From Armatimonadota bacterium (GTDB lineage: Bacteria; Armatimonadota; UBA5829; DTJY01): a stretch of 64,000 nucleotides of DNA. Of the stretch, positions 26,428 through 34,785 are shown piece after piece. The stretch lies in contig JAGONM010000004.1 in assembly GCA_017993055.1 (NCBI GenBank), positions 62,001-126,000 on the forward strand, read 5' to 3'. The position numbers and the translations under genes were made by a program. Below the pieces are notes generated by a model. That model saw only the letters and a list, made by a program, of their open reading frames with translations. It did no database searches and was not told the origin of the DNA. Each line of letters starts with the position of its first letter. The first letter of the stretch is position 1.

Positions 26428-26721
26428 CTACACCTCGTCCGTGCGGACGATCAGGTGGCGCAGGACATCTTCACCGATCTTCATGGTTCTGTCAAGCTCA
26501 GCGGAAACCGCAGGCTCGCCAGTGTAGTTCATAAGAACGTAGATGCCGTCCATCTGTCCCTTCACCTCGTAGGCGAGCCTTCTTTTCTCCCATCGGTTGA
26601 TGGATTCCACCTCGCCGCCCTGACCCTCTACCACTGCCTTGTACTTCTCGGTGATAGGGGTGATCTGCTCATCCGTGAGGTCCGGATGGACGATGTACAG
26701 TACCTCGTATGGTCGTACCAT
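26428..26721 (-). CDS. rpsF: 30S ribosomal protein S6
   Basis: A 97-residue ribosomal protein. RPYEVLYIVHPDLTDEQI at the N terminus and GRQGGEVES-type strand followed by WEKRRLAYEVKGQMDG are typical. The start at 26721 follows GGGGAGGTGAATTC, an excellent ribosome site; the frame upstream is the leader, not coding. It is the first gene of rpsF-ssb-rpsR and is preceded by a promoter at 26867-26895 and a structured 140-base leader that may mediate S6:S18 autoregulation. Confidence 0.97.
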   Translation of the reverse strand: MVRPYEVLYIVHPDLTDEQITPITEKYKAVVEGQGGEVESINRWEKRRLAYEVKGQMDGIYVLMNYTGEPAVSAELDRTMKIGEDVLRHLIVRTDEV

Positions 26722-26860
26722 GAATTCACCTCCCCTCGGACTAATCGGCCCCGAATCCAGTCCGGGGCAGGAAGGACGTCGGGTGCGGGCGCTCTGCCCG
26801 AAATCCTGTGGCGGATTCCCGACGTACTCAACCCCGCGGCGTGCGCCGCGGACATATTGT
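26722..26860 (-). ncRNA. Structured leader of rpsF, possible S6:S18 autoregulatory element
   Basis: The roughly 140-base leader folds into several stems. A GC hairpin CCGCGGC/GCCGCGG lies first. Next is an 8-bp stem (26776-26783 with 26818-26825) enclosing two small hairpins (AATCC/GGATT and GGGC/GCCC). Last is CGGACT/AGTCCG close to the start, with two CCGA tetranucleotides near it. S6:S18-binding leaders with a conserved CCGA-containing element are known before rpsF in many bacteria. That this is one is inferred, not proven. Confidence 0.45.
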
Positions 26861-26866
26861 CGCCGG

Positions 26867-26895
26867 ATTATATCACGTCCGGCGCAAAGATGCAA
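26867..26895 (-). promoter_or_regulatory. Promoter of rpsF-ssb-rpsR
   Basis: On the minus strand, TTGCAT (26895-26890), a 17-base spacer and a perfect TATAAT (26872-26867). Confidence 0.65.
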
Positions 26896-26910
26896 CTCCG
26901 GACAAGCAAG

Positions 26911-27771
26911 CTATCCCTTAATACCCGTGAGAGTTATCCCCTGAATGAACGTCTTCTGGGCGAAGAAGAAGAGGATCACGATCGGCAGCGTCATCACAGT
27001 CGCGGCAGCCATCAGCATCGACCACTCCGCGCCGTGCTGGCTGACAAACTGCTGAAGTCCGAGCGAGAGCGTGTACTTCGTCTCGTCGTTGAGGTAGATC
27101 AGCGGGCCGAGGAAGTCGTTCCAGGCCCCGATGAACGCGAAGAGCGCCACCGTGGCGAGCGCGGGCTTGGCCAGCGGGAGCACGATCCGCCAGTAGATGT
27201 CGAACTCGGAGCAGCCGTCGATCTTTGCCGAATCCGACAGTTCGAGCGGCACCGTCATGAAGAACTGGCGGAGCAGGAAGATGAAGAAAGCGCTTCCGAG
27301 GAACGACGGCACGACGAGAGGCTTGATCGTATCTATCCAGTGCAGCGATTTGAAGATACCGAAGACCGGGATCATCGTAACCTGACCCGGGAGCATCATG
27401 GTGCTGATCAGGATCATGAACGCGATGCTCCGTCCCGGCCAGCGGATTTTCGAGAAGCTGTAGGCGACGAGCGTGCACGAGAAAAGCGTCCCGAAGACCG
27501 ACAGCGCACAGATGGTCAGCGTGTTGAGCAGATAGTTGCCGAACGGGACGTAGGTGAGCGCCTTCGGGTAGTTCGACCACATCGCGGGGTGGGGCACCCA
27601 CGCGGGCGGCGAGAGGAAGATCTGGTTGTCCGGTTTCAGGCTGGTCGAGACGAGCCAGTAGAAAGGCAGCATGAAACTCACCCCGATGCCCACGAGCATG
27701 AGGTGCTGCAGCCCGGCTCTGATCTGCTCTCGGCGATGCTTTCTTCGTTTCCAGTCAGTAGTGGTGGTCAT
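26911..27771 (-). CDS. Carbohydrate ABC transporter permease, MalG type
   Basis: A 286-residue inner-membrane permease with six hydrophobic segments. The EAA loop that docks the ATPase reads AKIDGCSEFDIYWRIVLP near residues 195-212. The N terminus starts with a basic stretch (DWKRRKHRREQIR) before the first membrane helix. It is the last gene of the long minus-strand sugar operon, 67 bases after the MalF-type gene. The importer imports an oligosaccharide or modified sugar; no ATPase gene is nearby, so a shared MsmK-type ATPase elsewhere must power it. Confidence 0.93.
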   Translation of the reverse strand: MTTTTDWKRRKHRREQIRAGLQHLMLVGIGVSFMLPFYWLVSTSLKPDNQIFLSPPAWVPHPAMWSNYPKALTYVPFGNYLLNTLTICALSVFGTLFSCTLVAYSFSKIRWPGRSIAFMILISTMMLPGQVTMIPVFGIFKSLHWIDTIKPLVVPSFLGSAFFIFLLRQFFMTVPLELSDSAKIDGCSEFDIYWRIVLPLAKPALATVALFAFIGAWNDFLGPLIYLNDETKYTLSLGLQQFVSQHGAEWSMLMAAATVMTLPIVILFFFAQKTFIQGITLTGIKG

Positions 27772-27782
27772 GGTCCCTTTTT

Positions 27783-27831
27783 GAGTGATGAGTTGCTGGA
27801 GTCTCGCAGCATTAGAAACCCATCACTCCAG
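27783..27831 (-). other. Alternative hairpins between the two permease genes
   Basis: GAGTGATG (27783-27790) can pair with CATCACTC (27821-27828), while CTGGAGT (27796-27802) can pair with ACTCCAG (27825-27831). The two stems share bases and exclude each other. The site is a 67-base gap inside an operon and may tune mRNA stability or read-through. Confidence 0.45.
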
Positions 27832-27838
27832 TACTCCC

Positions 27839-28771
27839 TCACTTGAGATCCCCCGAGTAGTACACCCACCGCGCGCTGCTCCTGAAGACGACGAGCGTGC
27901 AGGCTAGTGTGATGACGAACAGGATCCATGCCATCGCGGAGGCATAGCCCATCTTGAAGTTCAGGAAAGCGTTGTTGAACAGGTGCAGCGCGTAGAAGAG
28001 CGTCGAGTCTTGCGGGCCGCCGCCGGTCATGACGTAGACCTGCGTGAAGTACTGGAACGAGTGGATCAACCCCATCACCAGGTTGAAGAAGATGATCGGG
28101 CTTAGCATCGGCAGGGTGATGTGCCGAAGCTTCTTCCAACTAGACGCGCCGTCGAGGTCCGCCGCCTCGTAGAGCGCTTCCGGGACGTCCTGCAGACCTG
28201 CGAGGTAGATCAGCATCCCGCCGCCCGCGCCCCAGAGCCCCATGAAGATCAGCGCCGGTTTCGCCCACGCAGGGTCGATCAGCCATCCCGGTCCCTGAGG
28301 AGCGGGAAGTCCGACCGCATGGAGCGCGCTCCCGAACCAGCCGATGATCTGGTTCACCAGGCCGATCTGCGGGTTCAGAAGCCACATCCAGAGCGCCGAC
28401 GCCGCAACGATCGGCGTGATCGACGGCAGGTAGTAGATCGTCCGGTAGAAGGCCATACCGCGGACCTTCAGGTTCAGGAGGAACGCGAGCGCGAGTGACG
28501 CGAGTAGCCCGACGGGCAGTCCGAAGACGATCATGTAGAGCGTGTTCCAGAGCGACCGCCAGAACAGTTCATCCTCGGTGAACAGCATCCGATAGTTCTC
28601 CACGCCGATCCAGTGCGGCGGTGAGATGGCGTCGAAACTGCAGAAGCTGTAGTAGATCGACTTGACGATCGGGTAGGCGACCAGGCCCAGGAAGCCGAGT
28701 ATCCACGGCGCGGCGAAGAGCAGCCCGTTGCGGAGGTCGGTCTTCTCGGTTTTCGAGAGTTTTTGGCGCAT
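27839..28771 (-). CDS. Carbohydrate ABC transporter permease, MalF type
   Basis: A 310-residue inner-membrane permease with six hydrophobic segments and the EAA loop ADLDGASSWKKLRHITLP near residues 215-235. The N terminus begins with a charged cytoplasmic stretch (SKTEKTDLRNGL) before the first helix. It pairs with the MalG-type protein encoded next and receives substrate from the binding protein encoded 53 bases upstream. Family CUT1 importers of this kind typically carry di- or oligosaccharides. Confidence 0.93.
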   Translation of the reverse strand: MRQKLSKTEKTDLRNGLLFAAPWILGFLGLVAYPIVKSIYYSFCSFDAISPPHWIGVENYRMLFTEDELFWRSLWNTLYMIVFGLPVGLLASLALAFLLNLKVRGMAFYRTIYYLPSITPIVAASALWMWLLNPQIGLVNQIIGWFGSALHAVGLPAPQGPGWLIDPAWAKPALIFMGLWGAGGGMLIYLAGLQDVPEALYEAADLDGASSWKKLRHITLPMLSPIIFFNLVMGLIHSFQYFTQVYVMTGGGPQDSTLFYALHLFNNAFLNFKMGYASAMAWILFVITLACTLVVFRSSARWVYYSGDLK

Positions 28772-28824
28772 AGTGTTCCGGTTCTCAGTCGGTCCGTTCG
28801 CAAAAGGTCCGACGTGCCTGAAGG

Positions 28825-30120
28825 TCAGTTGCCGTCGAACTCCTTAAGCGTCTGGTTCAGTTCCTTCTGCATCCGAAGCGTCACATCGTCGAGCAGCGCC
28901 TTCGGGTCGCGGTGGCCGTGGAGCGCGTAGTCTTCGGCGCGAGCGATCTCCGAGGCGTACCTCGGCCAGATCGGCACCGGAGGCGGTCCGAACGCGTTCT
29001 CACCGCCGGCGAGCGTCATGGCGAAGCTGTAGAGCGGATCGTTGGCGAACTCCGGCTCGGCGGCTACCGACTTGAGCGGCGCCATGTTAGAAATGTCGAG
29101 ACAGAACTCCTTGACGGCATCGTGGCCGCAGATGTACTGCAGGAATTCCCAAGCCTCCCTCTTGTGCTTGCACGCCGACGGGATCACGAAGACGCTTCCG
29201 CCGACGGTGCACGCGTTCTTCCTGCCCCCCGGGGGCGCCGGGGCGGGGAACCATCCCCACTCCAAGTCGGGCGCGTACCGCCGGATGTGGGTGCGCGCCC
29301 ATTCGCCCGCCGGCCACATTGATGTCTTGCCCACGAAGAACGGTCCGCTCACCGTGCTTCGGTTGCCGAACGTCTGCTCGAAGGTCTCCATCTTTGTGAT
29401 ATCATACTTCTCCGCGTACGACATCATCCATCTGAGCGCCTCTACGTTCTTCGGGTGGTTCGCGGTGATCCTGCCGGTCTTCTCATCGTACCACTGCCCG
29501 CCGAAGACGTAGGCCCACCAGACCAGACCGGTCGGGCGCAGGCCGTACCGCGTGAAGTTGCCCTTATTGTCGTAGAGCGTCGTCTTCTCGGCGGCGTGGT
29601 CGAGTTCCGGGATGGTATCCGGCGGGTCATCGGGATCGAGGCCGCACTCGCGGAAGATGCTCTTGTTGTAGGCGATGAAATGGGCGTTCGTCGTGGCGAC
29701 GAGGCCGTAGATCCTACCTCGGAAAGTCAGCATCCGGCGGACGCCCGGCACAATGTTGTCAGGGTCGTAGCCGGTCTCCTTCATGAAGTCGTCCAGCGGC
29801 GTCAGCACCCCGCGGATCGCATACCCGGCGAACTCATCCGCCCAGACCGCCGAGCAGACGTCCGGCGTGCTCCCCCCGGCGAAGGCGATCCGTACCTTCT
29901 GGTAGGAGCCGGCGATGCTGAGAATCTTGACCTCGATGTTCGGGTGCTCGCGGTTGAAGCGCTCGACGATCCGCTTCTGAGTCGCGAGTTCGTCGCCTGT
30001 CCAGCCGGTCCAGTAGTGGATGACGACCTTCCCGTCGGCCTCCTGCCGGCCTGGACTGTAGAACAGCCCCGCGATCAGGGCAAGTAGTATAAGGACAGGA
30101 ACATAGGCGAATCTGGGCAT
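28825..30120 (-). CDS. Extracellular sugar-binding protein (CUT1 ABC importer)
   Basis: A 431-residue solute-binding protein. The N terminus is a single hydrophobic segment (residues about 6-22) without a lipobox cysteine, so it is either a cleaved Sec signal or an uncleaved membrane anchor. Typical of family 1 binding proteins are VIHYWTGWTGDELA, FNREHPNIEV, GSTPDVCSAVWADEF and PAGEWARTHIRRYAPDL. It delivers the sugar to the two permeases encoded downstream. It lies nine bases after the radical SAM gene, placing that enzyme in the same transcript. Confidence 0.93.
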   Translation of the reverse strand: MPRFAYVPVLILLALIAGLFYSPGRQEADGKVVIHYWTGWTGDELATQKRIVERFNREHPNIEVKILSIAGSYQKVRIAFAGGSTPDVCSAVWADEFAGYAIRGVLTPLDDFMKETGYDPDNIVPGVRRMLTFRGRIYGLVATTNAHFIAYNKSIFRECGLDPDDPPDTIPELDHAAEKTTLYDNKGNFTRYGLRPTGLVWWAYVFGGQWYDEKTGRITANHPKNVEALRWMMSYAEKYDITKMETFEQTFGNRSTVSGPFFVGKTSMWPAGEWARTHIRRYAPDLEWGWFPAPAPPGGRKNACTVGGSVFVIPSACKHKREAWEFLQYICGHDAVKEFCLDISNMAPLKSVAAEPEFANDPLYSFAMTLAGGENAFGPPPVPIWPRYASEIARAEDYALHGHRDPKALLDDVTLRMQKELNQTLKEFDGN

Positions 30121-30129
30121 ATCATACTC

Positions 30130-31053
30130 TTACCCGGCGAAGCGGCGCAGACCTTCTTCCCGGGCAGTGCGCATGGCTTTATCGAACTCCTCATCGGTGA
30201 CCGGGCGGCCGATGTCCGGCCGTCCGACAGCCTCGAACGCAGGCCGGTACTGGTCCATCACGTTGACGTATGTATCTCTGCTGATCTCGGCCGCCAGGAA
30301 ATGCATGACCTCCCGCGTGCCTGCGAGGTTATCGGGGAGTACCAGGTGCCGCACAATAAATCCGTACTCCGCGATTCCACGCTCGTCGAGGTGGAGATCG
30401 CCGACTTGCCGATGCATCTCCCGTAGCGCCTCGCGGCTGCGCTCCCAATAGTCCGGAACGCCGGAAAGCTCCAAGCCGATCTCGTTGTTTCCGTACTTGG
30501 CGTCGGGCATGTAGATGTCGACGATACCTTCGAGAATCGCCAGCGCCTGCACCGGCTCGTATCCGCCGCAATTGTAGACGATCGGGATGTCGAGTCCCGC
30601 GATGGCGGCGATCTCCAGCGCTGCGAGGATGACCGGCAGCTGGTGGGTCGGCGTCACAAGGTTGATGTTGTGGCACCCCTGGCGGGCGAGGGAGAGCATC
30701 ATGTCGGCGAGGTCCTCGATGCCCACTTCGCGGCCGGCATTACCTTGGCTGATCTCGCAGTTCTGGCAGAAGACGCAGGACAGACTGCATCCGCCGAAGA
30801 AGATCGTCCCGGAGCCGTTCCGGCCGACGAGAGGGGGCTCCTCGCCGAAGTGCGCGCCGTAGCTGGCGACAACGGGATTCGGCCCGGTTCGACATGCGCC
30901 AAGCTGTCCCGAGACCCTGTCCGCACAGCAGTTTCGTGGACAGAGTCCGCATTCCGGGGACATCAGCCGGTAGGCCTCTTCCACGCGCTCGTGGAACTCA
31001 CCGGTCCTGTGCAGTTCTCGATAGGAAGGTTCGATCATCGTTGGTGCGGCCAC
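30130..31053 (-). CDS. Radical SAM protein, pyruvate formate-lyase-activase-like (COG1313)
   Basis: A 307-residue radical SAM protein of the group often labelled putative pyruvate formate-lyase activating enzyme. The core cluster motif is C-x3-C-x2-C at Cys89, Cys93 and Cys96 (GGCSLSCVFCQNCE). An N-terminal cysteine set (Cys35, Cys38, Cys42, Cys43 and Cys54, in ECGLCPRNCC and LGACR) is characteristic of this group. NLVTPTHQLP and PDAKYGNNE are conserved. No pyruvate formate-lyase is encoded here, so the glycyl-radical-activase label is probably misleading. It lies between a nucleotidyltransferase gene and a sugar-binding protein gene, six and nine bases away respectively. Confidence 0.9.
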   Translation of the reverse strand: MAAPTMIEPSYRELHRTGEFHERVEEAYRLMSPECGLCPRNCCADRVSGQLGACRTGPNPVVASYGAHFGEEPPLVGRNGSGTIFFGGCSLSCVFCQNCEISQGNAGREVGIEDLADMMLSLARQGCHNINLVTPTHQLPVILAALEIAAIAGLDIPIVYNCGGYEPVQALAILEGIVDIYMPDAKYGNNEIGLELSGVPDYWERSREALREMHRQVGDLHLDERGIAEYGFIVRHLVLPDNLAGTREVMHFLAAEISRDTYVNVMDQYRPAFEAVGRPDIGRPVTDEEFDKAMRTAREEGLRRFAG

Positions 31054-31059
31054 TGTATC

Positions 31060-31776
31060 TCAGGTTAGGTCGGACGCCTCGAGCGCAGCCAGGATCTCGG
31101 GCGTCCCCACATCTGACCAGAAACCCTGCACCGGCATCCAGCGGACGTCCTTGCCCTGGCCCAGCAGGAGTTCCACGCCGGCCGTGAACTCGATCTCACC
31201 GCGTGGGGAGAGTCCGCACACCTTCATCGCCTCGATCACGGCGGTTGTGCAGACGAAGAGGCCGGCCTGGTTCCAGTTCGACTTCGCGGTTCCCGGCGCC
31301 GGCTTCTCGACGATCCGCACGATCCGGTCGCCCTCCACCTCGTTGGATGACCCGGCGCAGGGGTCGTCCATCCAGTTCAGGCTGCTGATGAGATCGCATG
31401 GATATCGAGCGTACAACTCCCGCAGGCGACGGTAGTTGTGCGATTCCATCAACACGTCGCCCCAGAGGAGCATAAACGGCTCGTCGCCTACCCATGGCTC
31501 GGCCGAGAGAAGCGCGCTTCCGGTCCCCATCGGACCGGTCTGCTCTACGTACGAGACTCGCATGCCGAGCTTAGACCCGTCGCCGAAGTATTCCGCGATC
31601 TTCTCGCCAAGGTACTTCACGACGATCAGCACGTCCTTGACGCCGGCGTCTTTCAGTCCGAGCAGGATGTGCTCGAGTATCGGGCGTCCGTGGAGTAGGA
31701 GCAGCGGCTTCGGCGTGTCGGCCGTGAGCGGCATCATGCGGTTCCCACGACCGGCGGCGACGATGACTGCCTTCAT
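31060..31776 (-). CDS. Sugar-1-phosphate nucleotidyltransferase
   Basis: A 238-residue nucleotidyltransferase that would join NTP and a sugar-1-phosphate to give an NDP-sugar. The signature AAGRGNRMMPLTADTPKPLL (20 residues, 7-26) covers the GxGxRxxPLT and PKPLL blocks. LLWGDVLME carries a metal-binding aspartate, and EKPAPGTA the downstream lysine. There is no left-handed beta-helix, so it is a short form like HddC or RfbA-related enzymes. Its ATG overlaps the stop of the upstream GHMP kinase gene by four bases, giving tight coupling. The pair forms a kinase-then-nucleotidyltransferase route as in heptose or fucose salvage. Confidence 0.88.
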   Translation of the reverse strand: MKAVIVAAGRGNRMMPLTADTPKPLLLLHGRPILEHILLGLKDAGVKDVLIVVKYLGEKIAEYFGDGSKLGMRVSYVEQTGPMGTGSALLSAEPWVGDEPFMLLWGDVLMESHNYRRLRELYARYPCDLISSLNWMDDPCAGSSNEVEGDRIVRIVEKPAPGTAKSNWNQAGLFVCTTAVIEAMKVCGLSPRGEIEFTAGVELLLGQGKDVRWMPVQGFWSDVGTPEILAALEASDLT

Positions 31777-32840
31777 TCGTCGGCCCTCGCGCCTGTGTCG
31801 ATCGCCAGCTTGTACGCCTTCCCGCCCTCGCGTTCGAGCGCCTCGGCGGCTTCATCCTCCGCTCCCGGTGCGTAGACGAACATGCAACCGCCACCGCCCG
31901 AGCCGTTGATCTTCCCGCCGAGTGCCCCTGCGTCCATCGCCGCGTCGAGCATCGCGTCGATCTTAGGGGTCGAGACGCCGATGCCGTCGCGCAGTTGCTC
32001 GTGGTGCTTGTAGAGCAGGCAGCCGAGTTCCGGCGGATTGACGATGCGTGAGCGGAGCATCTTCATTGCCTCGACCGTGATGTCGCGGTTGATGAGATTC
32101 GCCCGGACCTTCCGCCTGACGGCTTCGGGCGTGCGGTCGAGCAGTTCCCACACCTCATCATTTGGCGTCGTGTGAAGGTCGAAGCGAGGGTACGCCTTTG
32201 CCAGGAAATCGAGGCCAATGCGAACATCGTTCCTCGAGCCACCAAGCGTGCCGAGGGTATCCTTCTTCTGGAGTGAGTCGCCGAGGATGAAACCATCGAG
32301 CCTGATCGGCAGGTGCTCTGCCTTGAAGGGCGGCCGGCAGTCTACGTAGATGAACCCACCCAGCGCCGCGGCGAAGTGGTCCATCATGCCGCCCGGCTCG
32401 CCGAACTCCAAGACCTCCGCCTGGTGTGCCAGTCTCGCAAGATCGTCCGGGCTGGAGACCGAAGCTTTCGCAGCTTCCTGCAGGAATCGAAGCCACGCGA
32501 CGATCATCGCCGAAGAGCTGGAGACCCCGGCATTGATCGGAATGGTGCTTCGGAAGGTGCAGTCCCAGCCCTGGGTCATCTGCCATCCGGTCCGGCGCAG
32601 GACGTTGATGCACGAGCGGAGATAGTCCCGCTTCACGGTGTACGCCAGTTCGCCCGAGAGATCGATGCTTTGCTTCTCGCCAACGTCCGGCATTTCGATC
32701 TCGATGCGAGAGTCATATCGCGGCGTGCCTTCAATGTGGAAGCGAAGGTTGATCGCCGCCGCGACGACCGGCAGCCCCAGGAAGTCCTGATGCTCGCCGA
32801 ACAAGCAGATGCGGCCGGGAGCAGATACTTTCAAAACCAT
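31773..32840 (-). CDS. GHMP-family sugar kinase
   Basis: A 355-residue kinase of the galactokinase/heptokinase (GHMP) superfamily, expected to phosphorylate a sugar at its anomeric carbon. Motif 1 is APGRICLFGEHQDFLGL, motif 2 the ATP loop PINAGVSSSSAM near residue 110, and motif 3 GSGGGGCMFVYAP near 320. The GEHQD segment is galactokinase-like. It overlaps the nucleotidyltransferase gene by four bases and follows a secreted glycosidase gene by three. It could act on galactose, fucose, glucuronic acid or a heptose; sequence alone does not decide. Confidence 0.88.
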   Translation of the reverse strand: MVLKVSAPGRICLFGEHQDFLGLPVVAAAINLRFHIEGTPRYDSRIEIEMPDVGEKQSIDLSGELAYTVKRDYLRSCINVLRRTGWQMTQGWDCTFRSTIPINAGVSSSSAMIVAWLRFLQEAAKASVSSPDDLARLAHQAEVLEFGEPGGMMDHFAAALGGFIYVDCRPPFKAEHLPIRLDGFILGDSLQKKDTLGTLGGSRNDVRIGLDFLAKAYPRFDLHTTPNDEVWELLDRTPEAVRRKVRANLINRDITVEAMKMLRSRIVNPPELGCLLYKHHEQLRDGIGVSTPKIDAMLDAAMDAGALGGKINGSGGGGCMFVYAPGAEDEAAEALEREGGKAYKLAIDTGARADE

Positions 32841-32843
32841 TTA

Positions 32844-34745
32844 TTACTTAACCTCTCCGGAGAACACGATCTTGCCGAACCGAATCGGCGTGTGGAACGA
32901 GCCGTAGGTCGGCGACCAGCACATGTTTTGCCCCTTCGGATCGGCGGTGAACCGATTCCGGCAGAAGTTCGCCCGCCAGACGGCCCCCAGAGCCGGAGTA
33001 TCCGATCCGATGTCGGCGAACGGGATTGCGATCTCCGCCGTCCAACTGCCAGGTCCCACAGTCGTGCCGGCCTGCCATCCCGGGCTGAAGGCAGTCTCAT
33101 ACCCCTTCGCTTCGTACTTCACGCCAAGGGTATTCAGCGCGAACTGATAGTAGTCGGCGGATTCCGGATCCGCGCTGACGAAGATGTCTGCGGAATCCTC
33201 AAAAAACACGTGGCCGTCACGATTGCGTACCTCGGCCTTGATGTCTTTGGTGTCGGGTTCGGCGCACAGGTAACTGACGTACAGGTTCGACCGATCGTAG
33301 GCCAGTCGCACTTCCGTAGGTTGTGAAGCCGTGCCGCCGCTGGACGAGTAGTCGAGGTGTATGACGGATGCATTCTGCCAGACCGCATCGTCGAGCTTCC
33401 CGTCAATGACCGGTGCCGAAGACATGAGTGGGATCTGCGCGCATGGAAGCGGAGCGATCCCTTCGATGACGGGCACGGGCGCCGGAGTCGGTGCGACGTA
33501 GCCGACCTCCCGTCTCATGTAGGATGCGTAGGACTCAAGGTTTCTGGCGGCGCCGCGCGCGGCGTCCGATCCTTCAGGAGTCCTCTCCGCGTATTCAAGG
33601 AGCAGTCGCGCCTTGTCCGCGGGGCTTCTGAACGGCAGATCGGCCCTTGCCGCCGTCGGCCCTTCTCGCAGCAACCGCAGATGCACTTCCTTGAGGTAGG
33701 CGGTGGCGAAGATCGTGAAGCCGTTAACCGGTGCTTCCCGCGCGATGGCGATCTGCTCCAGCATCGTCTGAGGACTCTTGTGCATGTAGATGCCGATTCC
33801 AGGCGCAAGCAGCGTCGTCTCGCCGAGTTTGTCGCGTGAATCCGATACCCTGAGCGCGAAGTTCAAGTTGTTGGCCGTGTAGTCCATCGGCGCTAGGTAG
33901 TCCACCCACTTGTTCGCGGCCCAGTGAGCCCAGTTCTGGAGATGATTCTTGCGCGCCTGTTCCGGAAACGATGCCACCGCAGCCGTCACCATCAGGCTTG
34001 GGCGGACTCTCCGCAGCTCGCGGGCGACCAGCGCGACAAAAGAGTCTATACGATCCTCGCGCCACTGGTGCCAGTCCGCGGCGGCCTGTGTGAACGGCTG
34101 TATCTCCACCGGGTCAACGCCGTATGCCGCCATGAATCTCGAGCGCGCGTACGGCTCATAGCCTTGATCGGGCGTCGGATAGCGCACGTAGTCGAGCTGT
34201 AGGCCGTCTACGTCATACTTCTCGACGAGTTCGACATAGGCGTTAAGGAGCAGTCGGCGGACCGCCGGAACGGATGGAGAGAGCCAGTAGCTCCCGCTCT
34301 CCGACTGCTCGCCGCCCTTGCTGTCCTGCATAGCCCACTCGGGATGCCGCGCGAGAATGCCGCCCATGTCGTCCTTGTTGCCGGTACGGAACACCCATAC
34401 CCACGGGTGCACCTCAATGCCGTGCCTGTGAGCCTCTTCCAGCAAGATGCCGAGCATATCAACCCCGGGGTAGAGGTCCTTCTGAGGAAGATATGTGCTC
34501 GGGTAGGACGAGTAGCCGTTGAAGATCACCTCGGGATGGACGAGGTTGATTCCTGCTCGGGCGTAGGATCGGATCATCTCCCGGATGCCCTGCTCGGTCG
34601 TGGGAATGCTTTTCCGGTCCATCCACACCCCGCGAATCTCGACCGGCCACGAGAGGACGTCGCTTCGGGCGAGGACGGGCGTTACCAGGCTCATGAATGC
34701 CAGAAACAATACCAAGTAGCCGGTAACCGGTGATCGGTGCGTCAA
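32844..34745 (-). CDS. Secreted GHL10/DUF187-type glycosidase with CBM9-like domain
   Basis: A 633-residue secreted protein. The signal peptide (about 1-26) is followed by a glycosyl-hydrolase-like TIM barrel of the GHL10 (YngK) family, with EIRGVWMDRKS, GINLVHPEVIFNG, HGIEVHPWVWVFRTG and DGLQLDYVRYP. Residues about 450-633 form a CBM9-like domain (PVIDGKLDDAVWQNA, ADIFVSADPESADYYQF). The start is TTG at 34745, with GGAG nine bases upstream. It probably releases the sugar that the ABC importer in this operon takes up. The catalytic activity of this family is little characterised. Confidence 0.85.
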   Translation of the reverse strand: MTHRSPVTGYLVLFLAFMSLVTPVLARSDVLSWPVEIRGVWMDRKSIPTTEQGIREMIRSYARAGINLVHPEVIFNGYSSYPSTYLPQKDLYPGVDMLGILLEEAHRHGIEVHPWVWVFRTGNKDDMGGILARHPEWAMQDSKGGEQSESGSYWLSPSVPAVRRLLLNAYVELVEKYDVDGLQLDYVRYPTPDQGYEPYARSRFMAAYGVDPVEIQPFTQAAADWHQWREDRIDSFVALVARELRRVRPSLMVTAAVASFPEQARKNHLQNWAHWAANKWVDYLAPMDYTANNLNFALRVSDSRDKLGETTLLAPGIGIYMHKSPQTMLEQIAIAREAPVNGFTIFATAYLKEVHLRLLREGPTAARADLPFRSPADKARLLLEYAERTPEGSDAARGAARNLESYASYMRREVGYVAPTPAPVPVIEGIAPLPCAQIPLMSSAPVIDGKLDDAVWQNASVIHLDYSSSGGTASQPTEVRLAYDRSNLYVSYLCAEPDTKDIKAEVRNRDGHVFFEDSADIFVSADPESADYYQFALNTLGVKYEAKGYETAFSPGWQAGTTVGPGSWTAEIAIPFADIGSDTPALGAVWRANFCRNRFTADPKGQNMCWSPTYGSFHTPIRFGKIVFSGEVK

Positions 34746-34785
34746 TCAGTCGTTCTCCAATCCGATATCAGGTGTACGTCGCCGA

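Noticed and set aside
30130-31053. Pyruvate formate-lyase activating enzyme
   Set aside because: The extra N-terminal cysteines mark a different group, and no glycyl-radical enzyme is nearby.
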